Assembly (NCBI GenBank): GCA_018263335.1
Contig: JADFCY010000001.1
Coordinates: forward strand, 1-64,000
DNA: 64,000 bases
Source of the DNA: Methanolinea sp.
GTDB taxonomy: Archaea > Halobacteriota > Methanomicrobia > Methanomicrobiales > Methanospirillaceae
Direction of reading: 5' to 3'
Each line of letters begins with the position of its first letter. The stretch's first letter is position 1. The notes under the pieces were generated by a model, which worked only from the letters and a program-made list of their open reading frames with translations, searched no databases and was not told the origin of the DNA. Position numbers and translations under genes: made by a program. Positions 42,553 to 51,595 of this stretch are shown piece by piece.

Positions 42553-43548
42553 TCAGCGGATCTCTTCTCCCGAAAGGCGTATTCCCGGACAGGCAGTCAC
42601 GTGTCCCACGACGCGGCTCCCTTCAACCCTCCCGAGTACCGGGCCCTGGGCACCCTCCGGGACGATGCACGCAAAGCCCATCCCCATGTTGAAGGTCCGG
42701 TACATCTCGTCAGTCTCCACCCCGCCGTGGTCCTGGATCCAGGAGAAGATCTCCTGGGGCGGCAGGGGGTCAGTAAACTCGAACCCGTAACCGGTCAGCC
42801 TCGAGAAGTTCAGGAGCCCTCCCCCAGTGACGTGGCACATCCCGTGCACCTCAGTCTCTCCCGTGATGGTGAGTACCTCGTGGTATATCCTGGTGGGGAC
42901 AAGGAGTTCCCTCCCGATGGTGGTTCCCGATGGGAGCGTCTCTTCCCAGGCATCATTGCTCTCCACCACCCGGCGGGCAAGGGAGAGTCCGTTGCTGTGG
43001 ATACCTGACGAAGGGAGGCCCACCACCAGGTCACCCGGGCGTATCTTCTCACCGGTGATCACCCTCTCCTTACTCTGGACACCAAGACATGTCCCGGCAA
43101 GGTCAAGGCCGTTGACGAGCCCCTTGAGTGTGGCTGTCTCCCCGCCGACGATATTCACGTTTGCCTGCCGCGCCCCCTCGTTCAAGCCCCTCCCAATCTG
43201 TGCCATCTGCTCAACCGAGAGGCGATCGGTGGCGATATAGTCGACGAATGCCACCGGCTCCATGTTCATCACGTAGAGATCGTTTACGTTCATGGCCATG
43301 CAGTCGATTCCCACCGTTGACCAGTCCTGCAGCCGGTCTGCGACCAGCATCTTGGTCCCGACCCCATCCACCGTGAGAGCGAGCGCCAGGTCCCCGAAGT
43401 CTATCAGCCCTGCAAAATGGCCTACCCTCCCCATCATGGGATAGGCACCCTTTCGCCGGAACGAGAGGTTCTGCACGAGGGCTGAAATGGCGCGGGCCTC
43501 AAGACCGATATCTACCCCCGCCTCCCGGTAGGTGTGGGGGCTACTCAT
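42553..43548 (-). CDS. purM: Phosphoribosylformylglycinamidine cyclo-ligase (AIR synthetase)
   Basis: Encodes 331 residues. GVGTKMLVADRLQDWSTVGIDCMAMNVND and GGETATLKGLVNG (first cited in parts: DGVGTKML, GIDCMAMNVNDLYVMN) are the ATP-binding and catalytic features. CHVTGGGLLNFSRL is the second conserved glycine-rich segment. It closes the imidazole ring in purine synthesis. AGAGGAGG precedes the ATG at 43548, and the gene overlaps the aspartokinase end by eight bases, so the two are translationally coupled. Confidence 0.95.
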   Translation of the reverse strand: MSSPHTYREAGVDIGLEARAISALVQNLSFRRKGAYPMMGRVGHFAGLIDFGDLALALTVDGVGTKMLVADRLQDWSTVGIDCMAMNVNDLYVMNMEPVAFVDYIATDRLSVEQMAQIGRGLNEGARQANVNIVGGETATLKGLVNGLDLAGTCLGVQSKERVITGEKIRPGDLVVGLPSSGIHSNGLSLARRVVESNDAWEETLPSGTTIGRELLVPTRIYHEVLTITGETEVHGMCHVTGGGLLNFSRLTGYGFEFTDPLPPQEIFSWIQDHGGVETDEMYRTFNMGMGFACIVPEGAQGPVLGRVEGSRVVGHVTACPGIRLSGEEIR

Positions 43549-44941
43549 CGTCCTCCTCTGAAAGGTGGAATTCGTCATGCAGGATGCGCACGGCCCTGGG
43601 TCCGTCCTCCTGCCTGACCACAAACGAGATGTTGACTTCTGAAGAGCCCTGGGAGATCATCATCACGTTGATCCCGCCGTTGCCAAGTGCGGTGAATATC
43701 CTTCCGCCGGTCCCCTTCGCTCCTGCCATTCCCGAACCCACCACCGCAACAGCGCACACGTCGCGGTTGGTGGTCACCTGCCTGACCATCCCCTGCCGCA
43801 CAAGGGCCGAGAGGGCCTCCCTGGCAGTCTCCTCCTGGCTCTCCTCCACGACGAGCGTGATGTTGGCCTCCGATGAGCCCTGGGAGATCATCATCACGTT
43901 CACGTCCCTGTCGGCGAGCTGGCTGAATATTGCCTTTGCCACTCCGGGCCTCCCAATCATCTGGGCTCCGCAGATGTTGACCATCGCCACCTTCTCGATG
44001 TAGGTGAGGGCCTTGACCACCCGCGTATCCCTCCTCTCTCCCCTGACGATGGTGGTCCCCGGATGATCCGGGTTGAACGTGTTCTTCACCCGCACGATGA
44101 TATTCTTGTTCATCGCCGGTTCAATGGACCTCGGGTGCATCACCTTTGCCCCGAAGTAGGAGAGTTCCATCACCTCGAGATACGAGATCGAGGGGATGAC
44201 CCGTGCATCGGGGATCAGCCTTGGGTCCGAGGTCATGATGCCGTCTACATCGGTCCAGATGAGGATCTCGTCGGCGTCGAGGGCCGCGCCGATGATTGCC
44301 GCGGAGTAGTCCGAGCCGGAACGCCCCAGGGTGGTGACCACCCCTTTGTCAGTGCACCCCATGAATCCCATGATGACCGGGACCGAGTCCGCAAGGAGCG
44401 GGAGCACCCTCTTTTGTATCTTTTCTTCGCTCTGTGGGAGCGCCATTGCCTCGCCATGATTCGGGGTGGTGACGATCCCTGCCTCGCACCCGTCCAGGGT
44501 CTCCGAAGGGATCCCCCGCTGACGGAACGCGGCGGAGACGACAAGGCTGTTGAGTCTCTCGCCGAAGGTGATGATGTAGTCACGGGAGCGGGGGGTCAGT
44601 TCCCTCAGGTTATGGACCGCATTGAGGATGTTCTCGAGGTTGCAGAGCTGCTCCTCGACGAGAATGCCCACCTCGTCCGCGTAATCCTCGGCCGACTCCA
44701 GGAGAACCTTCCCGTGCCTGATACGCAGGGAGTTGATGAACGGTTCGATCCCGCTGGAATCGGTGTTGTTGGCCAGTTCCGTGGCCATGGTGATCAGCTG
44801 GTCGGTTACGCCACGCTGGGCCGAGACCACCACTGCGACCTCATTTCCTGCGCTATGGCAGGATTCTACAATGTCGACCACGCGGGAGACACTTGCCCCG
44901 TCTGCCACGGAAGTGCCCCCAAATTTCATCAAAAACCTCAT
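43541..44941 (-). CDS. lysC: Aspartate kinase
   Basis: Encodes 466 residues. KFGGTSVADGASV near the N-terminus and the ATP-binding GRSGSDYSAAIIGAALDADE segment (part: LGRSGSDYSAAIIG) identify the kinase. The C-terminus has two ACT domains; each contains VMMISQGSSE, at about residues 355 and 430, where lysine or threonine feedback may act. It phosphorylates aspartate at the entry to lysine, threonine and methionine synthesis. Confidence 0.95.
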   Translation of the reverse strand: MRFLMKFGGTSVADGASVSRVVDIVESCHSAGNEVAVVVSAQRGVTDQLITMATELANNTDSSGIEPFINSLRIRHGKVLLESAEDYADEVGILVEEQLCNLENILNAVHNLRELTPRSRDYIITFGERLNSLVVSAAFRQRGIPSETLDGCEAGIVTTPNHGEAMALPQSEEKIQKRVLPLLADSVPVIMGFMGCTDKGVVTTLGRSGSDYSAAIIGAALDADEILIWTDVDGIMTSDPRLIPDARVIPSISYLEVMELSYFGAKVMHPRSIEPAMNKNIIVRVKNTFNPDHPGTTIVRGERRDTRVVKALTYIEKVAMVNICGAQMIGRPGVAKAIFSQLADRDVNVMMISQGSSEANITLVVEESQEETAREALSALVRQGMVRQVTTNRDVCAVAVVGSGMAGAKGTGGRIFTALGNGGINVMMISQGSSEVNISFVVRQEDGPRAVRILHDEFHLSEEDDE

Positions 44942-44967
44942 TTAGGCTCACGCTGTCCTTTCCAAGC

Positions 44968-44990
44968 TATTTATGTACGTATATGACCCA
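44968..44990 (+). promoter_or_regulatory. TATA-like region of tfrAB
   Basis: CTATTTATGTACGTATATG contains two A+T-rich boxes. TATTTATG is centred about 31 bases before the preferred tfrA ATG at 45003, allowing a very short leader. Confidence 0.4.
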
Positions 44991-45002
44991 CCTTATAATA
45001 AG

Positions 45003-46628
45003 ATGCGGTCAGCTGAAGTATTGGACTGCCATGTCCTGGTGATCGGGAGTGGCGGGGCCGGGGTCCGGGCTGCCATCGAGGCCTCCGGATACGGGGAGAC
45101 TATTCTCGTCTCAAAGACCCTTACCGGGAAAGGCGGGTGCACCACCATGGCAGAGGGGGGCTACAACGCCGTGCTCAGGGAGCAGGACTCCTGCGAGATC
45201 CACTTCGAGGACACGATGAAGGGTGGCGCATACCTGAACGATCCCGACCTCGTGCGAATACTCGTTGACGAGGCCCCGATGAGGATTGGAGACCTGCTCC
45301 ACTGGGGGGCAGTCTTTGACGTGACCGACTGCTGCGAGGTTGCGCAGAGACCGTTCGGGGGGCAGAGGTTTCCCCGCACCTGTTATGCCGGAGACCGCAC
45401 CGGCCACGAGATGATGGCAACGCTCGTAGAGCGACTCGCGGGTGCAGAGGTCAAGGTAATGAACGAGGTGACCGCGCTTGACCTCCTGAAGGATGGGGAT
45501 CGGGTGATAGGGGCCGTCGGGCTCGACGAGAAGAGCGAGCTTATGGCCATCCGTGCCGACAGCACTGTCCTTGCAACGGGAGGAGGGACAAGGATATACG
45601 ACATCTCCACGAACTCCTCCAGCGGGACAGGGGACGGGTTTGCGATCGGGTACCGTGCAGGGGCAGAGCTGATCGACATGGAGATGGTCCAGTTTCACCC
45701 GACCGGTGCCGTGTACCCCTACGATGCAAGGGGCCGGCTGATTACCGAGGCGGTGAGGGGGGAAGGCGGCATCCTCAGGAACAGCCTTGGCGAGCGCTTC
45801 ATGAGCCGATATGACCCCGAGAGGATGGAACTCTCCACCCGAGACGTGGTGTCCCGGGCGATTGCTACCGAGATCCTTGAAGGCCGCTGCACCGCACACG
45901 GCGGGGTCTTCCTCGACGTCACGCACCTGCCGCGGCAGCAGATCGAGGAGAAGCTCCCCGTCATGCTCGAGCAGTTCCTGAAGTTCGGCGTGGATATCAG
46001 GGAAGAGCCGATGGAGGTCGCACCCACCGCCCACCACATGATGGGGGGCCTTCGCATCACCCCTAACTGCGAGACGACGGTTATTGGTCTCTTCGCATGC
46101 GGAGAGGTGGCCGGCGGGGTCCATGGTGCAAACCGCCTGGGAGGAAATGCCCTCGCCGACACCCAGGTGTTTGGGAAACGGGCCGGCGAGACTGCAGGAA
46201 AGGCGAAAAAGAAGAGCGGCCGTATCGATCAGAAGGCGTTGGATGCACAGGAGACAAGGCTCTCTGCCTTCTTCGAAGGGGAGGTCCAGCCATCAACCGT
46301 CGCCCGATCCCTCCGGACCGCGATGTGGGAGGGGGCAGGGATATTCAGGACTGCAAAGGAACTCGAGAAGACACTAGGGGTGATCACTCACCTCTCCTCA
46401 CTACGCGTAAAGGCTTTTGGACAGTCCAACCTCGCGGAGTGCTGCATCCTGCAGAACATGCTCACCACTGCCTCACTGGTGGTGAAGGGGGCGCTGATCA
46501 GGAAAGAGTCGCGGGGTGCCCATGTCAGGAAAGACGTGACTCAGACGTGGGACCCCCAGACCTCACCCTACGGGCACAGCTACCAGTCGCTCACGCGGAC
46601 GGGGATAGAGACGGTGGTGAGGGCATGA
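45003..46628 (+). CDS. tfrA: Thiol:fumarate reductase (CoM/CoB) subunit A
   Basis: Encodes about 541 residues. VLVIGSGGAGVRAAIEA is the FAD-binding loop; TTMAEGGYNAVL, VQFHPTGAV, VRGEGGILRN and AHHMMGGLRI are motifs of the succinate dehydrogenase/fumarate reductase flavoprotein family. In methanogens TfrA and TfrB reduce fumarate with coenzymes M and B, giving succinate and the CoM-CoB heterodisulfide, a route to 2-oxoglutarate and biosynthesis. An ATG at 44973 would add ten residues. The stop overlaps the tfrB start (ATGA). Confidence 0.93.
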   Translation: MRSAEVLDCHVLVIGSGGAGVRAAIEASGYGETILVSKTLTGKGGCTTMAEGGYNAVLREQDSCEIHFEDTMKGGAYLNDPDLVRILVDEAPMRIGDLLHWGAVFDVTDCCEVAQRPFGGQRFPRTCYAGDRTGHEMMATLVERLAGAEVKVMNEVTALDLLKDGDRVIGAVGLDEKSELMAIRADSTVLATGGGTRIYDISTNSSSGTGDGFAIGYRAGAELIDMEMVQFHPTGAVYPYDARGRLITEAVRGEGGILRNSLGERFMSRYDPERMELSTRDVVSRAIATEILEGRCTAHGGVFLDVTHLPRQQIEEKLPVMLEQFLKFGVDIREEPMEVAPTAHHMMGGLRITPNCETTVIGLFACGEVAGGVHGANRLGGNALADTQVFGKRAGETAGKAKKKSGRIDQKALDAQETRLSAFFEGEVQPSTVARSLRTAMWEGAGIFRTAKELEKTLGVITHLSSLRVKAFGQSNLAECCILQNMLTTASLVVKGALIRKESRGAHVRKDVTQTWDPQTSPYGHSYQSLTRTGIETVVRA

Positions 46629-48088
46629 AGAAGATGAACGTGCGGGTCCAGAGGTTTGACCCAGGTCAGGATGAAAAACCACATTTCCAGACATATCTTG
46701 TCGAGGTCAACGAAGGAGCACGCGTCCTCCATGTCCTCCATGCCATCCATGACGAGGTTGATCCCACACTCTCTTACCGGTGGTGCTGCGGTTCCGGGCA
46801 GTGCGGAAGCTGTGCCGTCCGGGTCAACGGGGAGCCGGTGCTCGCCTGCATGGAAGAGGCAAGGGACGCGATGACCATCGAGCCGCTGAAACTCCCGGTG
46901 AAAAAGGATCTCGTCGTCGACCTCGAGCCTGCGCTTGACGCTCTTTCCCACCTCGAGCCCACCGATTCGGCGGCGATGCCGACCAGGGATGAGGTCGAAC
47001 TCATCAAGCCGCTTCGAAGCTGTATCGGATGCCTCGCATGCGTCTCTGTCTGCCCTGCAATGGACGTGACCTCTTTTGCCGGGCCGACGGCGATGCGCCA
47101 GGACCTCCGGCTTGCACTCGACCCCAGGGATACAAAGGACAGGGTGTCGGATGCGGTCTCAAAAGGCCTCTTCACCTGCACCTCCTGCCAGGCCTGCTGG
47201 AAAGTCTGCCCAAAGGACATCCAGATCCCCGGCAAGGCGATCGAGAAGCTGCGGTCCCTTGCACACAAGAAGGGGCTGACACTCCCCCGTCACCAGGAAG
47301 TGGCAAAGCTGGTGAGGGAGACCGGCCGGAGCGTCTCCCGCACCGAGCCCACCTTCATGGAACAGGTCGGGGAGGTGATCGAACCGTACGGCCCGGTGAA
47401 GGCCACGGTGGGGTTCTTCGTCGGGTGCATGTACAACCAGCGGCTGCCACAGACCGCGCTTGACGCAATAGAGGTGCTTCGCCGAAACGGCATCCGCGTC
47501 ATCATCCCGAAGGAGCAGGTCTGCTGCGGGTCGCCGCTGATCAGGACGGGCCAGTGGGACTTTATCGATACCCTGAAGAGGCGGAACATCGACGCGTTCG
47601 CCTTCCGGAATATCGACACCGTGCTCACGATGTGCGCCGGGTGCGGGTCCACCCTCAAGCACGACTACAGGACTCCCTTCCGGGTGATAGACATCAACGA
47701 GCTCCTCACCAGATACGGGATCGAGCCCCCGGCGAGGCTGCCTCTCAGGGCCACCTACCATGACCCATGCCACCTGCTCCGTGGACAGGGAATACGCGAC
47801 CAGCCCCGGGAGCTGATCACACAGGTGGTGGACCTTGTAGAGATGCCCTCCGTCTGCTGCGGGTCAGGCGGGGGAGTGAGATCGGGAGTTCCCGAGGAAG
47901 CCGCGGCGCTCGCAGAGAAGCGGAGGGAAGAGATAGAGAAGACCGGGGCGGATATTGTCATCAGCTCCTGCCCCTTCTGCGAGTTCCATATCATGGAGCA
48001 TACCGACAGGCCGGTGAAGAACGTGACCACCCTTCTCCTCGAAGGCTACCGGGAGAAGGACAGGAAGAAAGCCAAAAAAGCGGTGTGA
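46625..48088 (+). CDS. tfrB: Thiol:fumarate reductase (CoM/CoB) subunit B
   Basis: Encodes 487 residues. The N-terminal plant-type ferredoxin domain has YRWCCGSGQCGSCAVRV and a fourth cysteine for a 2Fe-2S cluster. Then two 4Fe-4S clusters: CIGCLACVSVCPAMD and CTSCQACWKVCPKD. The C-terminal half has two CCG domains (CCGSPLIRTGQWD, CAGCGSTLKHD, CCGSGGGVRSG), like HdrD, for heterodisulfide chemistry. The frame is open far upstream, but the ATG overlapping the tfrA stop is the obvious start. Confidence 0.93.
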   Translation: MKKMNVRVQRFDPGQDEKPHFQTYLVEVNEGARVLHVLHAIHDEVDPTLSYRWCCGSGQCGSCAVRVNGEPVLACMEEARDAMTIEPLKLPVKKDLVVDLEPALDALSHLEPTDSAAMPTRDEVELIKPLRSCIGCLACVSVCPAMDVTSFAGPTAMRQDLRLALDPRDTKDRVSDAVSKGLFTCTSCQACWKVCPKDIQIPGKAIEKLRSLAHKKGLTLPRHQEVAKLVRETGRSVSRTEPTFMEQVGEVIEPYGPVKATVGFFVGCMYNQRLPQTALDAIEVLRRNGIRVIIPKEQVCCGSPLIRTGQWDFIDTLKRRNIDAFAFRNIDTVLTMCAGCGSTLKHDYRTPFRVIDINELLTRYGIEPPARLPLRATYHDPCHLLRGQGIRDQPRELITQVVDLVEMPSVCCGSGGGVRSGVPEEAAALAEKRREEIEKTGADIVISSCPFCEFHIMEHTDRPVKNVTTLLLEGYREKDRKKAKKAV

Positions 48089-48185
48089 CTCCCCGTTCAC
48101 CTTCTTTTTCGATACTCTCATCTTCGTTTTTCCCCATCGGAACCGCACCTTCACAAGATTCATCGTCACGGAGCAGTCATACTGC

Positions 48186-48419
48186 ATGACGACCATGACT
48201 AACCCCTGGCTCCCCTATCACATACCCCCATTGAGGGCGTACATCCTTGCACCAGGCGTCGTGCAGATCGAAGGAACGGTCTATAACCTTCCCCTGCGGT
48301 CTGTCGAGCACGGCCGCCCTCTGCCGGTAAAGCCCGAATTTATCGTGCCGGTCAAGGAGAACAGCGAGAAGGCGGCGCGGGCGGCGATGGAGGGGCTCTA
48401 CCGGATCGTGTTTGACTAG
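48186..48419 (+). CDS. Small protein of unknown function
   Basis: Encodes 77 residues, with Pro-rich NPWLPYHIPPLRAYILAPGV and a C-terminal helix ENSEKAARAAMEGLYRIV. No signal peptide, no motif recognised. A second ATG at 48195 is possible. Convergent with the Nre gene. Confidence 0.5.
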   Translation: MTTMTNPWLPYHIPPLRAYILAPGVVQIEGTVYNLPLRSVEHGRPLPVKPEFIVPVKENSEKAARAAMEGLYRIVFD

Positions 48420-48498
48420 AAGAGAAGGGGCCCTTTGTCTACCCTTGGCAGGACTACGCAGGGGACCCTGGGGGACGGTATTCACCTCTCTTCTTCGA

Positions 48499-49662
48499 TT
48501 AAAAAAAGGCGTCCAGGGTGGTCTGCCTTGCCCGGAACTGCGACTTCAGGACAGTGCTCTCGGTAACAAACCGCTCCATCGGGAAGGTCATTCGCATCGA
48601 TACATCTGCGAGAGCCGAGGGGAGGTCTTCGAATTCCCGAAACGGCTGGAGCATCGCATGCCTCACGTTCTCCCTGACATTGAAGACCCCCATGGGGATA
48701 TACCCCTTCCTTGCCTCCCGCAGGACGATCGCTCCTGCCTGCACCCCCTCCCTCTCGAGTCCCTCAAGCACTGCCATTTTACAGGAGTAATAGCATCCCC
48801 CCACGCAGGAGTACCCCTTCTTCCCCCTGAACTCCTCGTGATCTGAGAAGAGCAGCTCCTCGTCGCCCCTTATATGGAGGAAGGCTTCCATCCATTCGTA
48901 CTGCCAGGGTGTAGGAAGGAGGATGACCGCGTAGTGGTTGTTGAGGCTTGAGAACTCGTGCACCCTCACAGTATCGATCAGGCGGTTCTGTCTGACCCGG
49001 GAGAGGAACCGGTCGGCGAGAGTCGTATCGCAGGCGGTGATCGACCACCGGGTGGGGACCATCCTCCTCTTGCCTCCCGTGCCGAGCGCTCCCACGGACA
49101 GGGCTTTCTGGATGCTGCTGAAGGGGACACCCTCCCTGTGGAGTGCAAGGATCGCGTCCGATGCAGGCAGATCTGAATCGTAGTAGCACCGCTCAAGGTG
49201 AGGCTCGAACCGGCTGCTCTCGGCCTCGAATTCGACCAGGTGGGCGCTCGGGCCAAACGGGGTGTGCTCTTCTGAGAGAGAGGTCCCAGCCGGGGTCTCC
49301 GAGAATGTTGCCTGGCTCTCGACTGATCCCGCTGAGAGGGCAATCTCCTGCAGCCTGCAGGCATCAGGGTCCTCGACACGGGTGACATCGCAGACACGCT
49401 TTCCCCTCACCAGGTCGAGGCGGCACGAGAGGATCTCCTCCTGCGACCAGCCCGCCGGTATCCACGCCTCGGGGGTGTCCATGATCCCGCACTCCTCGCG
49501 GATCGGGGCGATCAGAGGGCCTGCATAGACCTTCGGGTAGTTCCAGCTCCCGACAAAGACCGAGGGGGGTGTGCTCCCCTCCATAGTCCTGTCAAGGATG
49601 CGGGACGAGCCAAGCCTCGAGGAGGTGATGGCCTTGAGGTACGCGCCTTTCCCGATGGCCAT
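48499..49662 (-). CDS. nreA: Nre family DNA repair protein with PCNA-interacting C-terminus
   Basis: Encodes 387 residues of the archaeal Nre family (DUF650/DUF651-like): SSRLGSSRILDRTMEGSTPPSVFVG at the start (parts: LGSSRILDRTMEGS, PSVFVGSWNYPKVY), SVGALGTGGKRRMVPTRWSIT in the middle and SCVGGCYYSCKMAVLE later. The last residues QTTLDAFF form a PIP box for PCNA binding. NreA functions in repair of DNA damage in haloarchaea. The N-terminal zinc finger found in some members is absent here. Confidence 0.85.
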   Translation of the reverse strand: MAIGKGAYLKAITSSRLGSSRILDRTMEGSTPPSVFVGSWNYPKVYAGPLIAPIREECGIMDTPEAWIPAGWSQEEILSCRLDLVRGKRVCDVTRVEDPDACRLQEIALSAGSVESQATFSETPAGTSLSEEHTPFGPSAHLVEFEAESSRFEPHLERCYYDSDLPASDAILALHREGVPFSSIQKALSVGALGTGGKRRMVPTRWSITACDTTLADRFLSRVRQNRLIDTVRVHEFSSLNNHYAVILLPTPWQYEWMEAFLHIRGDEELLFSDHEEFRGKKGYSCVGGCYYSCKMAVLEGLEREGVQAGAIVLREARKGYIPMGVFNVRENVRHAMLQPFREFEDLPSALADVSMRMTFPMERFVTESTVLKSQFRARQTTLDAFF

Positions 49663-49725
49663 GTTCGAAGAATACTCCAGGTTTATCCAGATAAACCTGC
49701 ACGGTGCGGGGAGAAAGTGATTCCG

Positions 49726-50277
49726 CTATACTCCCATCAGGGTGAGAAGTATGCAGATACAGACCGGGATGGTAAGGTTGTCATCGACTGGGGAGATGAG
49801 TTCCACCACCCCGGCAGCGATCGAGGCTGCGGTTGCCGGGAACGGGGGGAGGAGAAACAGGAGCACGAGGACGTTGACGAGCACCCCGCCCGCCGACCCC
49901 TCCACGGATTTCCCGTTCATGATGCGGTGGTGTCCCCACCGCAATCCCACGAGAGTTGCTGCCCCGTCAAGGACCGCGAGCGAGAGTATTGCAGGGACTG
50001 AAAACGCAGTGTCGAAGAAGAGGACGCAGAAGAGGGCGCTTGCGGTGAAGTAGAAGGCTCCTTTCCCGGGGTATTCGCCGTCGCGCTCAAGGGTTCGTAT
50101 GAGAAGGGAGACAATCGGGATGCGGTATCCCCGCAGCACCCCTTCGGCGAGGATGAACCCGACAAATATCGAGGCCGAAAGAAGGAGAACCATCAGGTCT
50201 TTTGGGAGAAGGTACGCCAGTGCGGCGATCCCGATTCCAAAGAGCATGTGGACGATCTTCCTGGAGGGCTCGTGCAT
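49726..50277 (-). CDS. Polyprenol/dolichol kinase-like membrane protein
   Basis: Encodes about 183 residues with seven or so membrane helices. SRKIVHMLFGIG near the start and GAFYFTASALFCVLFFD, DGAATLVGLRWGHHRI, and GKSVEGSAGG are the conserved steps of the SEC59/DGK-like CTP-dependent lipid kinase family. It may phosphorylate a polyprenol used for glycosylation. The ATG at 50277 is chosen because it fits the family start; the frame is open to 50427. Confidence 0.78.
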   Translation of the reverse strand: MHEPSRKIVHMLFGIGIAALAYLLPKDLMVLLLSASIFVGFILAEGVLRGYRIPIVSLLIRTLERDGEYPGKGAFYFTASALFCVLFFDTAFSVPAILSLAVLDGAATLVGLRWGHHRIMNGKSVEGSAGGVLVNVLVLLFLLPPFPATAASIAAGVVELISPVDDNLTIPVCICILLTLMGV

Positions 50278-50347
50278 GCCCAGAGTATGGGCATCCCGGA
50301 CAATTAACTGGTCGGATTGCAATCCTTCATCCCGGGTGGAGAGATTG

Positions 50348-51589
50348 ATGAGCAAAAGGGGCTCAATACTACATGCTATGACTGGGGCGGGCGACCTTTT
50401 GTTCAGGGGAGATGAGGATCTGGTCACCGAATCCCTTTCGGTTTATGGCATTCCGGTCACTCGCACCACCGGGGAGTTCTGGACCTCGAGGCAGCGGCAG
50501 GGATCATCCCTCCACGAGGTCTCCTACCGCGGCTGCTTCAAGCCGCAGCTCCCCGCCTACTTCATCAACCTCCTGACAGAGCCCGGCGACCTGGTATACG
50601 ACCCATTCAGCGGCAGGGGGACCACCGTCATCGAGGCAGGCCTGCTTGGCAGGGCGGTTGCGGCAAACGATGCAAACCCCCTCTGTCGCCTCCTCACCCG
50701 CCCCCGCTTCTTCCTGCCTGATCCTGCAATGGTGAAGGCAAGGCTCGATTCGATACCCATTGAGAATGGAGCGGTTGCTGAGATGGACCTCTCCATGTTC
50801 TTTGACCCCCGGACAGAAGCAGAGATTGTCTCTCTTCGGGATTACCTGCTCGGTAAAGAGAGGGACGGGGATCTCGACCACCTCGACGAATGGATACGCA
50901 TGGTCGCGACAAACAGGCTGACGGGCCACTCGAGCGGCTTCTTCTCTGTCTACACGCTTCCGCCAAACCAGGCAGTCTCACCCACCCGGCAGGAACGGAT
51001 CAACAGGAAGAGGAACCAGGTTCCACCGTACCGCGATACGCGGGCCCTGATCCTGAAAAAGACCCACTCTCTCCTGAAGGATGTGCCAAAAATCCAGCAG
51101 GATCTCCTGCGGAAGGCCGGGGAGACCGCGCTCTTTTTCTCGGGTGATTCGCGCCGGACGCCCGGAATCGGTGACGGGACCGTGAATCTCACCGTCACCT
51201 CTCCCCCGTTCCTCGACGTGGTCCAGTACTCGTCCGACAACTGGCTCCGGTGCTGGTTCAATTGGATAGACCCCGTTGCGGTCGAAAAGCGCCTCACCGT
51301 CACCCGCTCGCTTCCTGAATGGAAGAGAGTGATGCAGCAGACGCTGTACGAGCTCTTCCGCGTCACGAGGACAGGGGGTCACGTCGCCTTCGAGGTTGGC
51401 GAGGTGAGGAGAGGCACCGTCAGACTCGACGAGATGGTGGTACCGCTCGGGGTACGCGCCGGGTTCTCGTGCGCGGGGATACTCGTGAACCTGCAGGACT
51501 TTACCAAGACATCTCACATATGGGGAATCGGGAATAATGCCCACGGGACCAACACCAACAGGATCGTGGTCTTCAAAAAAGAGGAGTGA
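50348..51589 (+). CDS. Orphan DNA methyltransferase (N4-cytosine/N6-adenine type)
   Basis: Encodes about 413 residues. DPFSGRGTTVIEAGLLGR is the SAM-binding motif and TSPPFLDV is the catalytic (S/T/N/D)PP(Y/F) motif, in the permuted order of beta-class enzymes, with FSG before SPPF. It would methylate an exocyclic amino group in DNA. No restriction enzyme is next to it, so a regulatory or orphan role is likely. GGTGGAGAG precedes the ATG at 50348; the ATG at 50378 is an alternative. Confidence 0.82.
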   Translation: MSKRGSILHAMTGAGDLLFRGDEDLVTESLSVYGIPVTRTTGEFWTSRQRQGSSLHEVSYRGCFKPQLPAYFINLLTEPGDLVYDPFSGRGTTVIEAGLLGRAVAANDANPLCRLLTRPRFFLPDPAMVKARLDSIPIENGAVAEMDLSMFFDPRTEAEIVSLRDYLLGKERDGDLDHLDEWIRMVATNRLTGHSSGFFSVYTLPPNQAVSPTRQERINRKRNQVPPYRDTRALILKKTHSLLKDVPKIQQDLLRKAGETALFFSGDSRRTPGIGDGTVNLTVTSPPFLDVVQYSSDNWLRCWFNWIDPVAVEKRLTVTRSLPEWKRVMQQTLYELFRVTRTGGHVAFEVGEVRRGTVRLDEMVVPLGVRAGFSCAGILVNLQDFTKTSHIWGIGNNAHGTNTNRIVVFKKEE

Positions 51590-51595
51590 GAGGGT

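Noticed and set aside
45111-46124. 337-codon minus-strand frame
   Set aside because: Opposite strand of tfrA.
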